Shown: positions 38,658-49,423 of the stretch, one piece after another
Position numbering within the stretch: position 1 is the stretch's first letter
How the letters are laid out: every line of letters begins with the position of its first letter
From: Rhizobium esperanzae
GTDB lineage: Bacteria; Pseudomonadota; Alphaproteobacteria; Rhizobiales; Rhizobiaceae
DNA: 64,000 nt
Reading direction: 5' to 3'
NCBI RefSeq assembly: GCF_014197615.1
Contig: NZ_JACIFY010000010.1
Span: forward strand, 173,278-237,277
The notes under the pieces: model-generated
Database searches by the model: none
Told to the model about the DNA's origin: nothing
The model's input: only the letters and a program-made list of their open reading frames with translations
Position numbers and translations under genes: made by a program

Positions 38658-39134
38658 ATGAAACTCAATGAAATTAAAGACAACGAAGGCTCGACTCACA
38701 GCCGCAAGCGTCTCGGCCGCGGTATCGGCTCGGGCTCGGGCAAGACTGCCGGTCGCGGCGTGAAGGGTCAGAAGTCCCGTTCGGGCGTCGCCATCAACGG
38801 CTTCGAAGGCGGCCAGATGCCGATCTATCGTCGCCTGCCGAAGCGCGGCTTCAACAACATTTTCGCTTCCGATTTTGTTGTCGTGTCGCTCGCCCGTATC
38901 CAGGCGGCAATCGACGCCGGCAAGCTCGACGCCAAGGCGACCGTTGACGCAGCTGCTCTCAAGGCAGCCGGCGTCATCCGCCGCCCGAAGGACGGCGTTC
39001 GCGTTCTTGCCGACGGCGAGCTCAAGACCAAGATCACCATCGTCGTTGCAGGCGCTTCCAAGCCTGCCGTCGAAAAGATCGAAAAGGCCGGCGGCACCGT
39101 GACGCTGCTTTCGGCTCCGGCTGCAGCCGAATAA
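38658..39134 (+). CDS. rplO: 50S ribosomal protein L15
   Basis: A 158-residue L15 starting [20 protein letters not shown] at 38658 behind GGAGGAAACG. It has the Gly-rich [23 protein letters not shown]-binding region. Confidence 0.96.
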   Translation: MKLNEIKDNEGSTHSRKRLGRGIGSGSGKTAGRGVKGQKSRSGVAINGFEGGQMPIYRRLPKRGFNNIFASDFVVVSLARIQAAIDAGKLDAKATVDAAALKAAGVIRRPKDGVRVLADGELKTKITIVVAGASKPAVEKIEKAGGTVTLLSAPAAAE

Positions 39135-39148
39135 TAATCTGATGATAT

Positions 39149-39180
39149 ATCGCCCGGGGTGCTTCACACCGGGCGATTTT
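39149..39180 (+). terminator. Terminator-like hairpin between rplO and secY
   Basis: ATCGCCCGG (39149-39157) pairs with CCGGGCGAT (39169-39177) over an 11-nt loop and is followed by TTTT counting the stem end. It may attenuate the ribosomal protein transcript before secY. Confidence 0.6.
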
Positions 39181-39365
39181 GCTCCCATATGTGGGCCTCA
39201 CAAAAACTTGGCTGGCGCGCCCGCGTCATGCCGGTAAGACTAAAACGAGGGTGAGGCATGGGGTTGCATTGCAATCCGTTCTGAACCCGGTTTTGAATAA
39301 TTTCATACTGATTCCGGGGCCGGCCTATCCCCTGAGACGCCGGAATTGGTAGCGCGGAGAATCGC

Positions 39366-40706
39366 ATGGCTTCTGCAGCGGAACAATTGGCATCCAACCT
39401 CAATTTTTCGACCTTTGCCAAAGCCGAGGATTTGAAGAAGCGCCTGTGGTTCACACTGGCAGCTCTCCTCGTCTACAGGCTCGGTACCCATATTCCGCTT
39501 CCGGGCCTCAATCCCGAAGCCTATGCCCAGGCTTTCCGCGGCCAGGCAGGCGGCATTCTCGGCCTCTTCAACATGTTTTCGGGCGGCGCTGTCCAGCGCA
39601 TGGCGATCTTCGCGCTCGGCATCATGCCCTACATCTCTGCTTCGATCATCGTGCAGCTTATGACCTCGGTCGTGCCGGCGCTCGAAAACCTCAAGAAAGA
39701 GGGTGAGCAGGGCCGCAAGATCATCAACCAGTATACCCGCTACGGCACTGTCATCCTCGGCGCGCTGCAGGCCTACGGCATTGCCGCCGGCCTCGAGAGC
39801 GGCCAGGGCCTCGTCGTCGAGCCGGGCTGGTTCTTCCGTGTTTCCACCGTTCTGACGCTGCTCGGCGGCACCATGTTCCTGATGTGGCTCGGTGAGCAGA
39901 TCACCTCGCGCGGCATCGGCAACGGCATCTCGCTGATCATCTTCGCCGGCATTGCCGCCGGTCTTCCGACAGCTCTTGCCGGCACGCTGGAACTGGGCCG
40001 TACCGGTGCGCTGTCGACCTTCCTCATCCTGCTTGTCATCGTCGTCGCGATCGGCGTCATCGGCGTCATCGTCTTCGTCGAGCGGGCGCAGCGCCGGCTG
40101 CTGATTCAATATCCGAAGCGCCAGGTCGGCAACCGCATGTTCCAGGGCGATACCTCGCACCTGCCGCTGAAGCTCAACACCTCGGGCGTCATCCCGGCGA
40201 TCTTCGCCTCGTCGCTGCTGCTGCTGCCGGCAACGCTTGCAGGCTTTGCCAGCAGCACCGCGATGCCTGCCTGGGCAACCTCGATCGTCGCGGCGCTGGG
40301 CCATGGCCAGCCGCTCTATATGGTGCTCTATGCGGCGCTGATCGCCTTCTTCGCCTTCTTCTACACGGCCATCGTCTTCAATCCGAAGGACACGGCCGAC
40401 AATCTGAAGAAGCATGGCGGCTTCATTCCCGGCATCCGCCCGGGCGAACGCACCGCCGAATATATCGACTACGTGCTGACCCGAATCACCGTGATCGGCG
40501 CGATCTATCTCGTCTTCGTCTGCATCCTTCCGGAGATCTTGGTGTCGCAAACCGGCATCCCATTATCCCTTGGTGGGACTTCGCTTTTGATCGTGGTTAG
40601 CGTAACTCTTGATACGGTTGCACAGATCCAGGGTCACCTGATCGCGCAGCAATACGAAGGCCTGATCAAGAAATCGAAGTTGCGTGGAGGAAAGAGGGGG
40701 AGATGA
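39366..40706 (+). CDS. secY: Preprotein translocase subunit SecY
   Basis: A 446-residue inner-membrane protein with ten predicted helices that forms the Sec channel. Landmarks are [14 protein letters not shown] at the first helix, [20 protein letters not shown] (plug region), [12 protein letters not shown] and the cytosolic C5-loop motif [16 protein letters not shown]. It is separated from rplO by a 231-bp gap with a terminator-like hairpin and overlaps adk by 4 bp. Confidence 0.97.
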   Translation: MASAAEQLASNLNFSTFAKAEDLKKRLWFTLAALLVYRLGTHIPLPGLNPEAYAQAFRGQAGGILGLFNMFSGGAVQRMAIFALGIMPYISASIIVQLMTSVVPALENLKKEGEQGRKIINQYTRYGTVILGALQAYGIAAGLESGQGLVVEPGWFFRVSTVLTLLGGTMFLMWLGEQITSRGIGNGISLIIFAGIAAGLPTALAGTLELGRTGALSTFLILLVIVVAIGVIGVIVFVERAQRRLLIQYPKRQVGNRMFQGDTSHLPLKLNTSGVIPAIFASSLLLLPATLAGFASSTAMPAWATSIVAALGHGQPLYMVLYAALIAFFAFFYTAIVFNPKDTADNLKKHGGFIPGIRPGERTAEYIDYVLTRITVIGAIYLVFVCILPEILVSQTGIPLSLGGTSLLIVVSVTLDTVAQIQGHLIAQQYEGLIKKSKLRGGKRGR

Positions 40707-41353
40707 GACTTATCCTTTTGGGGCCGCCGGGCGCGGGTAAGGGAACCCAGGCCCAGCGGATCGTGGAAAAGCACGGCATTCCGCAGCTTTCCACCGGGGA
40801 CATGCTGCGTGCGGCGGTTAACGCCGGCACCGATGTCGGCAAGCGTGCCAAGGCGGTCATGGACGCCGGCAAACTCGTCTCGGATGAGATCGTTATCGCC
40901 ATCGTCTCGGAGCGAATCGATCAGCCCGATTGCGCCAACGGCTTCATTCTCGACGGCTTCCCCCGGACGCTCGTCCAGGCGGACGCCACCGAAGCGATGC
41001 TGAAGGCAAAGGGTCTCGGCCTGTCCGTCGTCATCGAATTCCGTGTCGACGATGAGGAACTGGTCCGTCGTGTTGCCGGTCGCTATTCCTGCGCACAGTG
41101 CGGCAGCGTCTATCACGATACCGATAAGGTTCCGGCTGCCGAAGGCGTGTGCGACAAGTGCGGTTCCACGCACTTCAAGCGCCGCCCGGATGACAACCCG
41201 GAGACCATGACGGCTCGGCTGCAGGTCTACTACAAGGAAACCTCGCCGCTGATCGGCTATTACCATGCCAAGGGCAAACTCAGGTCCGTGGACGGCATGG
41301 CGGAGATCGATCGGGTGACGGCCGAGGTCGAAAGCATTCTTTCCAAGCTTTAA
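40703..41353 (+). CDS. adk: Adenylate kinase, zinc-type lid
   Basis: A 216-residue kinase that interconverts ATP+AMP and 2 ADP in the cytosol. The P-loop is [11 protein letters not shown] and the lid holds four cysteines in two CxxC pairs, C130/C133 and C150/C153, the pattern that binds structural zinc in Gram-positive enzymes and is known from Paracoccus among Gram-negatives. The start ATGA overlaps the secY stop. It is the usual partner of secY. Confidence 0.97.
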   Translation: MRLILLGPPGAGKGTQAQRIVEKHGIPQLSTGDMLRAAVNAGTDVGKRAKAVMDAGKLVSDEIVIAIVSERIDQPDCANGFILDGFPRTLVQADATEAMLKAKGLGLSVVIEFRVDDEELVRRVAGRYSCAQCGSVYHDTDKVPAAEGVCDKCGSTHFKRRPDDNPETMTARLQVYYKETSPLIGYYHAKGKLRSVDGMAEIDRVTAEVESILSKL

Positions 41354-41574
41354 GGCTTTGAAAATAAACTTGGCGGAACGGTTGCTTTTCAGCAGTGATT
41401 CCGCTAAACACCGCGCCAACTCGCGACATTCCATGCGATCGGCGCGGATTTCCCAGGGAAGTCCGGGTGCGGTCGTTTTGACATGTTGCGGACGTAAATC
41501 TGAACGAGCGGTTCCAAAGACCGCATAACGAAGCCCACTTGCCGGATGGCAACTGGAATGCAAGGAGAACAGGC

Positions 41575-41943
41575 GTGGCACGTATCGCTGGCGTCAACAT
41601 CCCGACTGCAAAGCGCGTTGTTATCGCGCTGACCTACATTCACGGGATCGGTCCGAAATTCGCACAGGAAATCGTCGAGAAGGTCGGTATCCCGGCTGAA
41701 CGTCGTGTGCATCAGCTGACGGACGCCGAAGTCCTTCAGATCCGCGAAGCCATCGACCGCGACTATCAGGTCGAGGGTGATCTTCGTCGCGATACCGCGA
41801 TGAACATCAAGCGCCTGATGGACCTCGGCTGCTACCGCGGCCTGCGTCATCGCCGCGGCCTTCCGGTCCGCGGTCAGCGTACGCACACCAATGCCCGCAC
41901 CCGCAAGGGCCCGGCAAAGGCAATCGCTGGTAAGAAGAAGTAA
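41575..41943 (+). CDS. rpsM: 30S ribosomal protein S13
   Basis: A 122-residue S13 starting at GTG 41575 ([19 protein letters not shown]) with AAGGAG eight bases upstream. It ends in the basic [20 protein letters not shown] tail that reaches the P-site tRNA. A 221-bp gap separates it from adk; no rpmJ lies in between. Confidence 0.96.
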   Translation: MARIAGVNIPTAKRVVIALTYIHGIGPKFAQEIVEKVGIPAERRVHQLTDAEVLQIREAIDRDYQVEGDLRRDTAMNIKRLMDLGCYRGLRHRRGLPVRGQRTHTNARTRKGPAKAIAGKKK

Positions 41944-42076
41944 TTTCCGGGAAACCGGGGTGGGGAGGCTGGCGGTCTGCGCCGGCCTCTTTTGAGTTTG
42001 GAGCGGGACCATGTAGGCGCCGTTCCGGTGTAGCCGCTGGCATTACGGCGGTGAAGAGATCAACGAAAGGAATACC

Positions 42077-42466
42077 ATGGCTAAGGAAGCCGTCCGCGTT
42101 CGCCGTCGTGAGCGCAAGAATATCTCGTCGGGTGTCGCTCACGTCAACTCGACCTTCAACAACACGATGATCACCATCACCGACGCGCAGGGCAATGCGA
42201 TTGCATGGTCGTCGGCTGGCGCCAAGGGCTTCAAGGGCTCGCGCAAGTCGACCCCGTTCGCCGCCCAGATCGCTGCCGAAGACTGCGCCAAGAAGGCCCA
42301 GGAGCACGGCATGAAGTCGCTGGAAGTCGAAGTCTGCGGTCCGGGTTCGGGTCGTGAATCGGCTCTGCGCGCGCTCCAGGCTGCAGGTTTCATGATCACG
42401 TCCATCCGCGACGTGACCCCGATCCCGCACAATGGCTGCCGTCCGCGCAAGAAGCGCCGCGTCTGA
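42077..42466 (+). CDS. rpsK: 30S ribosomal protein S11
   Basis: A 129-residue S11 of the platform: [18 protein letters not shown] and the C-terminal [18 protein letters not shown]. Confidence 0.97.
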   Translation: MAKEAVRVRRRERKNISSGVAHVNSTFNNTMITITDAQGNAIAWSSAGAKGFKGSRKSTPFAAQIAAEDCAKKAQEHGMKSLEVEVCGPGSGRESALRALQAAGFMITSIRDVTPIPHNGCRPRKKRRV

Positions 42467-42563
42467 TCATCGCTCTCGTCACTGGTGAGCGCGCTCGCGC
42501 TCCCGGTGGTTTTCAAGCTCGGTTGCCACGATTGGATGGTGGCAACGAACGGAAGGCAAACTC

Positions 42564-43574
42564 ATGATTCAGAAGAACTGGCAGGAACTGATCAAGCCGA
42601 ACAAGGTCGAGTTCTCTTCGAGCTCGCGCACTAGGGCGACGCTTGTTGCTGAACCGCTGGAGCGCGGCTTCGGCCTGACCCTCGGCAATGCGCTTCGCCG
42701 CGTTCTGCTCTCCTCGCTGCGCGGCGCTGCCGTCACGGCGGTGCAGATCGATGGCGTGCTGCATGAATTCTCCTCGATTCCGGGCGTCCGTGAAGACGTG
42801 ACGGACATCGTGCTCAACATCAAGGAAATCGCCATCAAGATGGATGGCGACGACGCAAAACGCATGGTCGTGCGCAAGCAGGGCCCGGGCGTTGTCACGG
42901 CTGGCGACATCCAGACGGTCGGCGATATCGAAATCCTCAACCCCGAGCATGTCATCTGCACGCTCGACGAGGGCGCCGAAATCCGCATGGAGTTCACCGT
43001 CAACAACGGCAAGGGCTACGTTCCGGCCGAACGCAATCGTGCGGAAGATGCTCCGATCGGTCTCATCCCGGTCGACAGCCTCTACTCGCCGGTCAAGAAG
43101 GTGTCCTACAAGGTTGAAAATACCCGCGAAGGACAGGTTCTCGATTACGACAAGCTGAACATGACCATCGAAACCGATGGCTCGATCACCGGCGAAGACG
43201 CCGTCGCTTTTGCGGCGCGCATCCTCCAGGATCAGCTTGGCGTCTTCGTCAACTTCGACGAGCCGCAGAAGGAAACCGAAGAGGAAGCAGTCACCGAACT
43301 CGCTTTCAACCCGGCTCTCCTCAAGAAGGTGGACGAACTCGAACTGTCGGTCCGTTCGGCAAACTGCCTGAAGAACGACAACATCGTCTACATCGGCGAC
43401 CTCATTCAGAAGACCGAAGCAGAAATGCTCCGCACGCCGAATTTTGGTCGCAAGTCGCTGAACGAAATCAAGGAAGTTCTCGCTTCCATGGGCCTGCACC
43501 TCGGCATGGAAGTGCCGGCATGGCCGCCCGAGAACATCGAAGATCTCGCCAAGCGTTACGAAGACCAGTATTAA
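42564..43574 (+). CDS. rpoA: RNA polymerase alpha subunit
   Basis: A 336-residue alpha subunit. The N-terminal dimerisation domain includes [18 protein letters not shown], and the C-terminal domain that binds UP elements and activators includes [19 protein letters not shown] and [12 protein letters not shown]. Located between rpsK and rplQ without rpsD, as usual in alphaproteobacteria. Confidence 0.98.
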   Translation: MIQKNWQELIKPNKVEFSSSSRTRATLVAEPLERGFGLTLGNALRRVLLSSLRGAAVTAVQIDGVLHEFSSIPGVREDVTDIVLNIKEIAIKMDGDDAKRMVVRKQGPGVVTAGDIQTVGDIEILNPEHVICTLDEGAEIRMEFTVNNGKGYVPAERNRAEDAPIGLIPVDSLYSPVKKVSYKVENTREGQVLDYDKLNMTIETDGSITGEDAVAFAARILQDQLGVFVNFDEPQKETEEEAVTELAFNPALLKKVDELELSVRSANCLKNDNIVYIGDLIQKTEAEMLRTPNFGRKSLNEIKEVLASMGLHLGMEVPAWPPENIEDLAKRYEDQY

Positions 43575-43582
43575 AAACCAAA

Positions 43583-43609
43583 AAGGCAGGCTCTTTACGA
43601 CTGCCTTTC
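43583..43609 (+). terminator. Attenuator-like hairpin between rpoA and rplQ
   Basis: AAAGGCAG (43583-43590) pairs with CTGCCTTT (43602-43609) over 11 nt; only three Ts end the stem. It is probably a partial terminator or RNA-processing signal, since rplQ follows 90 bp later. Confidence 0.45.
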
Positions 43610-43699
43610 CCCGTCAAACAGCAGGCCGATCGCCTGCATGTGCCAGGAAACGGCAGGCCCGGTAACGAAGCTAGGGCACTGCACTAAAGGAGAATAGCA

Positions 43700-44122
43700 A
43701 TGCGCCACGCAAAGGCCGGCCGCAAGCTGAATAGAACTGCAAGCCACCGCAAGGCGATGTTCGCCAACATGGCGGCTTCGCTCATCACCCACGAGCAGAT
43801 CGTCACGACCCTGCCGAAGGCCAAGGAAATCCGTCCGATCGTCGAGAAGCTTGTCACGCTCGGCAAGCGCGGCGACCTGCATGCTCGCCGTCAGGCGATC
43901 TCGCAGATCCGCGACGCCGCTGTCGTTTCGAAGCTGTTCGACGCGATCGCAACGCGCTACGCCACCCGCAACGGCGGCTATCTGCGCATCATGAAGGCCG
44001 GCTTCCGCCAGGGCGACAATGCCGCTATGGCCGTTGTCGAATTCGTCGATCGCGACACCTTCGCCAAGGGCGCAGCCGACAAGGCCCGCGTCGCTGCCGA
44101 AGAGCAGGCCGTCGCCGCTTAA
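43700..44122 (+). CDS. rplQ: 50S ribosomal protein L17
   Basis: A 140-residue L17: [20 protein letters not shown] at the start, [19 protein letters not shown] and [17 protein letters not shown] later. It is the last gene of the translation block. Confidence 0.97.
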   Translation: MRHAKAGRKLNRTASHRKAMFANMAASLITHEQIVTTLPKAKEIRPIVEKLVTLGKRGDLHARRQAISQIRDAAVVSKLFDAIATRYATRNGGYLRIMKAGFRQGDNAAMAVVEFVDRDTFAKGAADKARVAAEEQAVAA

Positions 44123-44146
44123 TCTTCCGCTCTGGCGGATAGAAAA

Positions 44147-44178
44147 AACAGCCGGGCTCACAAAGCCCGGCTGTTTTT
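44147..44178 (+). terminator. Rho-independent terminator after rplQ
   Basis: AACAGCCGGGCT (44147-44158) pairs perfectly with AGCCCGGCTGTT (44164-44175) around CACAA, followed by a T-run. It closes the alpha operon. Confidence 0.94.
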
Positions 44179-44309
44179 GTTTGTGCATCGGCCGCGGAAG
44201 AACGTGGCAGCGCCGGTTTTCCGGCGACAGACGGCGCCCCGCCGGCAATTCGATATCTCCACCGTTCAACGGGCTGATTGATAGAGGACAGGTCCCATTG
44301 CGCGAAATC

Positions 44310-44717
44310 ATGCAAACCCGCTCTCACGCGCAGCTCCTTCGCCTCGCAGCCCTGCTTGTGGTAATCGTGCTCGGGCTGGCGCTCAGACGGTTCGGCTATG
44401 CGGTCGATCTGCCCTTTGTCGTCGTCAAATATGGCGGCTCGGCGCTCTGGGGGACGATGGTCTATCTGCTCGTGGCGCTCATCGCTGCACGGTTCCGACC
44501 GGCCGGCATTGCCATCATCGCCCTGTTTGTCGCGATCTCAGTGGAATTGTTCCGGCTCTATCACACGCCCTGGCTCGACGCGTTTCGGCTGACGACGGCA
44601 GGCGCGCTGCTGCTTGGCCGGATATTCTCGCTGTGGAATATGCTGGCTTATGCAATCGGCATCGCCGCAGCCTGGGCGGTCGATCCTGCCCGTCGGGCGG
44701 CCGTCTCACGAAGCTGA
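44310..44717 (+). CDS. DUF2809-type membrane protein
   Basis: A 135-residue protein of about four hydrophobic helices. The motifs FGYAVDLPFVVVKYGGSALWGT, ELFRLYHTPWLDAFR and LLGRIFSLWNMLAYAIGI look like the DUF2809 family of unknown function. The ATG at 44310 is used; an in-frame TTG at 44298 lies nearer the GAGGA site and would add four residues. Its stop codon overlaps the facing msrQ gene by 12 bp. Confidence 0.7.
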   Translation: MQTRSHAQLLRLAALLVVIVLGLALRRFGYAVDLPFVVVKYGGSALWGTMVYLLVALIAARFRPAGIAIIALFVAISVELFRLYHTPWLDAFRLTTAGALLLGRIFSLWNMLAYAIGIAAAWAVDPARRAAVSRS

Positions 44718-45362
44718 CGCCACCGCGCGATCGCGCGTCCGCCCCTGGCTCTTCTTCCGGCTGCGGCCAATCGGTCGCCAGGAGCGGTAGAGGATGAGCG
44801 CGATGATCAGCCCGACATAGATATATTGCTCGAGATCGAGGATCTTGGTCGAGAGCGCGAAGTGCAGCGCCCCGCAGGCGGCGATGATATAGACGAGACG
44901 GTGCAGCCAGATCCAGTTCTTGCCGAGGCGGCGGATCGAGAAATTGTTGGATGTCGCAGCCAGTGGCGCGAGCATCGCAAGTCCCGCCATGCCGAACATG
45001 ATGAAGGGCCGCTTCAGCACGTCGTTGATCACGGCATTTATATCCATCGCCTGATCGAGGACCATGTAGACGGTGAAATGCATCAGCGCGTAGTAGAAAG
45101 TCAGTAGCCCGAGAGCGCGGCGATAACGCAGATAGTTCCAGCCGAAAAGCTCGCGGGCAGGGGAGACGGCAAGGGTTGCGATGAGGAAACGGATCGTCCA
45201 GATGCCGAGGAAGAGTTCGAAGGTCTTGACCGGATCGGCGCCGAGCTGATCGGTCGCCCCGAGATAGAATGTCCAGGCCGCCGGCACGAGCCCGACGCCA
45301 TAAAGCAGCCAGACGGTGGCGGGCTGCCAACGCTTGGGGATGGCGAGCGACAGTTGCGCCAT
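44706..45362 (-). CDS. msrQ: MsrQ, heme-binding membrane subunit of the MsrPQ system
   Basis: A 218-residue six-helix protein of the YedZ/ferric-reductase-like family. It passes electrons from the respiratory chain through heme to the periplasmic MsrP. LIATLAVSPARELFGWNYLRYRR-type loop and the histidines in YYALMHFTVYM and WLHRLVYIIAACGALHF are the conserved heme-ligand region. Its ATG shares one base with the stop codon of msrP, so the two are coupled. Confidence 0.9.
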   Translation of the reverse strand: MAQLSLAIPKRWQPATVWLLYGVGLVPAAWTFYLGATDQLGADPVKTFELFLGIWTIRFLIATLAVSPARELFGWNYLRYRRALGLLTFYYALMHFTVYMVLDQAMDINAVINDVLKRPFIMFGMAGLAMLAPLAATSNNFSIRRLGKNWIWLHRLVYIIAACGALHFALSTKILDLEQYIYVGLIIALILYRSWRPIGRSRKKSQGRTRDRAVASAS

Positions 45363-46309
45363 CAGAAATTCGCCTTCAGATCCATGCCGGCATAGAGGCT
45401 CGCCACCTCATCCGCATAGCCGTTGAAGGGCAGGGTGGGGTGGCGGCTTGCGCCGAAGAAACCGCTTTCGCCGATGCGCCGTTCGCTCGCCTGGCTCCAG
45501 CGCGGATGGTCGACGGCCGGATTGACGTTGGCGTAGAAGCCGTATTCCTGCGAATTGGTCACCTGCCAGGTGTTCTTCGGCTGCTGGTCGGTAAGGGTGA
45601 TCCTGACGATCGACTTGATGCCCTTGAAGCCGTATTTCCACGGTACGACAAGGCGGATCGGCGCGCCGTTCTGGTTCGGCAGCGTTTCGCCATAGAGCCC
45701 GACGGCAAGCAGCGTCAGCGGATGGCGGGCCTCATCCAGCCGCAGCCCCTCGACATAGGGCCAGTCGAGCGACTGGAAGAAGCCCTTCTGCCCCGGCATC
45801 TCCTCCGGCCGCACCACGGTTTCGAAGGCGACATATTTGGCGCTGCCGAGCGGCTCCACCTTGTCGAGCAGCGATGCCAGCGGAAAGCCGTCCCAGGGAA
45901 TGACCATCGACCAGGCCTCGACGCAGCGCATCCGGTAGGTGCGCTCCTCGACCGGGAACTCCTTGATCAGCGCCTCGAGGTCGAACGTGCCTGGCTTGTT
46001 GACCATGCCGTCGACCTTGATCGTCCAGGGCAGCGGCTTGAAATCGCCGGAATTGGCCGCAGGATCGCCCTTGTCGAGGCCGAATTCGTAAAAGTTGTTG
46101 TAGGTCGTGACGTCCTTGATCGGCGTCGGCTTCTCGTCGACCTTGTACTTGCTCTCGACGGCGGAAAGGGCGGCGGCACTCGCCTTGCCGGCGCTGTAGA
46201 GCCCCATGGCGCCAAGTGCTGCCGCGCCGAGGAATTCCCGGCGGCGCATATAGATCTGACGTGGTGTGATCTCAGATGACGCGATCTTCGGTGGGCGATA
46301 GCTTGGCAT
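45362..46309 (-). CDS. msrP: MsrP, periplasmic methionine sulfoxide reductase, molybdopterin subunit
   Basis: A 315-residue molybdoenzyme that repairs oxidised methionine in envelope proteins. The N-terminus carries a twin-arginine signal ([15 protein letters not shown]), so the folded protein leaves through Tat. The molybdenum-binding cysteine is in the [17 protein letters not shown] segment of the sulfite-oxidase fold. AGGAGG stands nine bases before the ATG. msrQ follows directly. The 336-bp gap to ilvD on the other side contains both promoters. Confidence 0.92.
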   Translation of the reverse strand: MPSYRPPKIASSEITPRQIYMRRREFLGAAALGAMGLYSAGKASAAALSAVESKYKVDEKPTPIKDVTTYNNFYEFGLDKGDPAANSGDFKPLPWTIKVDGMVNKPGTFDLEALIKEFPVEERTYRMRCVEAWSMVIPWDGFPLASLLDKVEPLGSAKYVAFETVVRPEEMPGQKGFFQSLDWPYVEGLRLDEARHPLTLLAVGLYGETLPNQNGAPIRLVVPWKYGFKGIKSIVRITLTDQQPKNTWQVTNSQEYGFYANVNPAVDHPRWSQASERRIGESGFFGASRHPTLPFNGYADEVASLYAGMDLKANF

Positions 46310-46645
46310 GGCGAAACCTCCTGGGCGGATTTCTCACTATAGTTCTTAAACGCACCGCCCGCATGTACGGACCAGTGTCTAAGCCTTGAATATTGCAGAC
46401 GGGAAGCCAATTTTTTGTGTTCGGTTGTGATGGAATAGGCTGTAACGAAAACGCGCGCCGAACCGTATATCATCAATTGTCCTGAAGGGGCGTTTCCGGC
46501 AGCGTACCGGATTTGACCTTGCCGGTAGTGACAGCCCCTATCGATTGGATTAGGACAATTCCAAAAGCCAGCGTTTGCCCGGCCGGCAGGCTCCATTGCC
46601 GTTCCGCTTCGCTTGATCATTTCCGACACGTCGAGGAAGACACCG
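46310..46645. other. Divergent msrP/ilvD regulatory gap
   Basis: A 336-bp gap between divergent genes. Apart from the ribosome-binding sites at its two ends I see no gene, no leader peptide with runs of Ile/Leu/Val codons and no convincing terminator-antiterminator. Promoters must be here, but none matches well enough to place. Confidence 0.4.
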
Positions 46646-48484
46646 ATGCCAGCTTACCGTTCCAGAACCACGACCCACGGCCGCAACATGGCAGGCGCGC
46701 GCGGCCTTTGGCGCGCCACGGGCATGAAGGATTCGGATTTCGGCAAGCCGATCATCGCTGTGGTGAATTCCTTCACCCAATTCGTGCCCGGCCACGTCCA
46801 CTTGAAGGATCTCGGTCAGCTCGTCGCCCGCGAAATCGAGGCGGCCGGCGGCGTCGCCAAGGAATTCAACACCATCGCCGTCGACGACGGCATCGCCATG
46901 GGCCATGACGGCATGCTCTATTCGCTGCCCTCGCGCGAGCTTATCGCCGACAGCGTCGAATACATGGTCAATGCCCATTGCGCCGATGCCATGGTCTGCA
47001 TCTCCAACTGCGACAAGATCACCCCCGGCATGCTGATGGCGTCGCTGCGCCTCAATATTCCGACGGTCTTCGTCTCGGGCGGCCCGATGGAAGCGGGCAA
47101 GGTCGTGCTGCACGGCAAGACGCATGCGCTCGACCTCGTCGATGCGATGGTCGCCGCTGCCGATGACAAGATCAGCGACGAGGACGTCCAGACCATCGAA
47201 CGCTCGGCCTGTCCGACCTGCGGTTCGTGCTCCGGCATGTTCACCGCGAACTCCATGAACTGCCTGACCGAAGCGCTCGGCCTGTCGCTGCCCGGCAACG
47301 GCTCGACGCTTGCCACCCACGCCGACCGCAAGCGCCTTTTCGTCGAGGCCGGCCACCTGATCGTCGATCTCGCCCGCCGTTATTACGAGCAGGACGACGT
47401 CAAGGCGCTGCCGCGCACCATCGCCTCCAAGCAGGCCTTCGAGAATGCCATGGCGCTCGACATCGCCATGGGCGGTTCCACCAATACCGTCCTGCACATT
47501 CTGGCTGCTGCCCATGAGGGCGAGATCGATTTCACCATGGCCGATATCGACGCGCTGTCGCGCCGCGTGCCGTGCCTGTCGAAGGTCGCACCCGCCAAGA
47601 GCGATGTTCATATGGAAGACGTGCATCGCGCCGGCGGCATCATGTCGATCCTCGGCGAACTCGATAAGGGCGGTCTCTTGAACCGCGATTGCCCGACCGT
47701 GCATGCCGAGACGCTGGGCGACGCGATCGAGCGCTGGGATATTACCCGCACCAACAGCGACACTGTCCGCAAATTTTATCGTGCTGCTCCCGGCGGCATC
47801 CCGACCCAGGTCGCCTTCAGCCAGGAAGCGCGCTGGGACGAACTCGACACCGACCGCCAGAACGGCGTCATCCGTTCGGTCGAACATCCTTTCTCCAAGG
47901 ACGGCGGCCTTGCCGTGCTCAAGGGTAACCTCGCGGTCGACGGCTGCATCGTCAAGACGGCCGGTGTCGATGAATCGATCCTGAAATTCTCCGGCCCGGC
48001 ACGCGTCTTCGAAAGCCAGGATGCCTCCGTCAAGGCGATCCTGGCCAACGAGGTCAAGGCTGGCGACGTCGTCGTCATCCGCTACGAAGGCCCGAAGGGC
48101 GGCCCCGGCATGCAGGAAATGCTCTATCCCACAAGCTATCTGAAGTCGAAGGGCCTGGGTAAAGCCTGTGCGCTGATCACCGATGGCCGCTTCTCCGGCG
48201 GCACCTCCGGCCTGTCGATCGGCCACGCCTCGCCGGAAGCGGCAAATGGCGGCACGATCGGCCTGGTGCGCGAAGGCGACATGATCGACATCGACATCCC
48301 GAACCGCACGATCAGCCTGCGCGTCGACGAGGCCGAGCTTGCCGCCCGCCGCGCCGATCAGGACGCCAAGGGCTGGCAGCCGACGGAAGTGCGCAAGCGC
48401 AACGTTACCACGGCGCTGAAGGCCTATGCCGCCTTCGCCACGAGTGCCGATCGCGGCGCCGTGCGCGATCTGAACGCTCGCTGA
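46646..48484 (+). CDS. ilvD: Dihydroxy-acid dehydratase
   Basis: A 612-residue Fe-S enzyme of valine, isoleucine and leucine synthesis that dehydrates 2,3-dihydroxy acids to 2-keto acids. Cluster cysteines lie in [14 protein letters not shown] and [19 protein letters not shown], and the C-terminal [20 protein letters not shown] is typical. The E. coli-like length and [19 protein letters not shown] start point to IlvD rather than Edd or a sugar-acid dehydratase. The ATG at 46646 has CGAGGAAG upstream; an upstream in-frame ATT would only add a non-conserved stretch. Confidence 0.94.
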   Translation: MPAYRSRTTTHGRNMAGARGLWRATGMKDSDFGKPIIAVVNSFTQFVPGHVHLKDLGQLVAREIEAAGGVAKEFNTIAVDDGIAMGHDGMLYSLPSRELIADSVEYMVNAHCADAMVCISNCDKITPGMLMASLRLNIPTVFVSGGPMEAGKVVLHGKTHALDLVDAMVAAADDKISDEDVQTIERSACPTCGSCSGMFTANSMNCLTEALGLSLPGNGSTLATHADRKRLFVEAGHLIVDLARRYYEQDDVKALPRTIASKQAFENAMALDIAMGGSTNTVLHILAAAHEGEIDFTMADIDALSRRVPCLSKVAPAKSDVHMEDVHRAGGIMSILGELDKGGLLNRDCPTVHAETLGDAIERWDITRTNSDTVRKFYRAAPGGIPTQVAFSQEARWDELDTDRQNGVIRSVEHPFSKDGGLAVLKGNLAVDGCIVKTAGVDESILKFSGPARVFESQDASVKAILANEVKAGDVVVIRYEGPKGGPGMQEMLYPTSYLKSKGLGKACALITDGRFSGGTSGLSIGHASPEAANGGTIGLVREGDMIDIDIPNRTISLRVDEAELAARRADQDAKGWQPTEVRKRNVTTALKAYAAFATSADRGAVRDLNAR

Positions 48485-48524
48485 TTTGCCCGAAAACCGA
48501 CTGATTAAAAGTCAGCTGTTTTGC

Positions 48525-48561
48525 CAACCGGTCGCTTTCAAAGCGGCCGGTTGATGTTTTT
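48525..48561 (+). terminator. Rho-independent terminator after ilvD
   Basis: CAACCGGTCGCTT (48525-48537) pairs with AAGCGGCCGGTTG (48541-48553) with one G-T pair; TTTTT follows at 48557-48561. The stem overlaps the stop codon of the facing LprI-like gene. Confidence 0.85.
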
Positions 48562-48888
48562 GTAGGTCTCGCCGAGTTGCTTCAGCCGCTCGTCATAGGC
48601 GCCTTGCAGGCAGGCGGCATCTGCTCCGCACGCCTGCCGCTTCTTCAGCCAGACTGTCTGTTCGTCCTGCAGCGTGCCGCGCGAACCCATGGCCAGCAGG
48701 CCGGAGAGCAGCTCGAAGGTGGTCGCCATCTTCACATCGGCATCGTTGAGCGTGCGCTTGTCGCAGATCGTCTTTTCGTCCGGCTTCAATTCCTGCCCAT
48801 CGCAGTCGAAGCTTGCAGACCATGCCGGACCGGATGTGGAAATCAGCACCGCCAAACCGAGAGCGGCCGACATTCGCCGTGTCATCAT
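48538..48888 (-). CDS. LprI-like (DUF1311) exported protein
   Basis: A 116-residue protein with a signal peptide ending at PAWSAS. The mature part shows the LprI/DUF1311 cysteine pattern: FDC, then KTICDKRTLNDADV, WLKKRQACG and ACLQGAYDERLKQL. Mycobacterial LprI inhibits lysozyme, but most family members have no assigned role. GGGAAG lies before two adjacent ATGs; the second, at 48885, has the better spacing. Confidence 0.75.
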   Translation of the reverse strand: MMTRRMSAALGLAVLISTSGPAWSASFDCDGQELKPDEKTICDKRTLNDADVKMATTFELLSGLLAMGSRGTLQDEQTVWLKKRQACGADAACLQGAYDERLKQLGETYKNINRPL

Positions 48889-48909
48889 CTTCTTCCCTTT
48901 TGCCGCCGG

Positions 48910-49290
48910 TCAAACCAGCTTTCGTAGCGCCAGAGCCAGGAAGATGATGCAGGCGAGCCAGACGGCAAGGATGAAAATCAGTCCGGCCCTGCCGGAAGGG
49001 CGTTCGATGCGTCTTGCCGCCTCGGCACGAAGCTCGCTCATCACCTCAGCCGGCACAAGCCGCGTCGCCAGCAGGATGCCGAGCGGCACGATCAGCAGAT
49101 CGTCGAGATAGCCGAGCACGGGAACGAAATCGGGGATGAGATCGACGGGCGACAACGCATAGGCCGCAACGGCGCCGGCCACCGCTTTCGCATACCAGGG
49201 CACGCGGCGGTCTCGGGCTGCAAGCCACAGCGCAACGATGTCACGCTTCAGTGACCTTGCCCAGGTTTTAGCTTTTGATATCAGCTGCAT
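48910..49290 (-). CDS. YkvA family (DUF1232) membrane protein
   Basis: A 126-residue protein with the DUF1232 core VPWYAKAVAGAVAAYALSP and DLIPDFVPVLGYLDDLL, followed by a C-terminal membrane helix (LIFILAVWLACIIFLALAL). Function unknown. It lies 21 bp upstream of the LprI-like gene and is probably co-transcribed with it. Confidence 0.82.
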   Translation of the reverse strand: MQLISKAKTWARSLKRDIVALWLAARDRRVPWYAKAVAGAVAAYALSPVDLIPDFVPVLGYLDDLLIVPLGILLATRLVPAEVMSELRAEAARRIERPSGRAGLIFILAVWLACIIFLALALRKLV

Positions 49291-49423
49291 GGCTGGTTTC
49301 CCTGAATCGAATTCATGATGAGTTCAAGACGTTCCCTTGCCTTATTCTTCCATGCTTCCGCCCTCTTTCCTTTCTAGCGTCGGGCGCTACAACGTGCTCA
49401 AGAGGATTCAAAAAGGGATACCC

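Noticed and set aside
45269..46279. 336-codon plus-strand frame opposite msrP
   Set aside because: msrP is certain from its Tat signal and molybdopterin cysteine region; the opposing product is Arg/His-rich shadow sequence.
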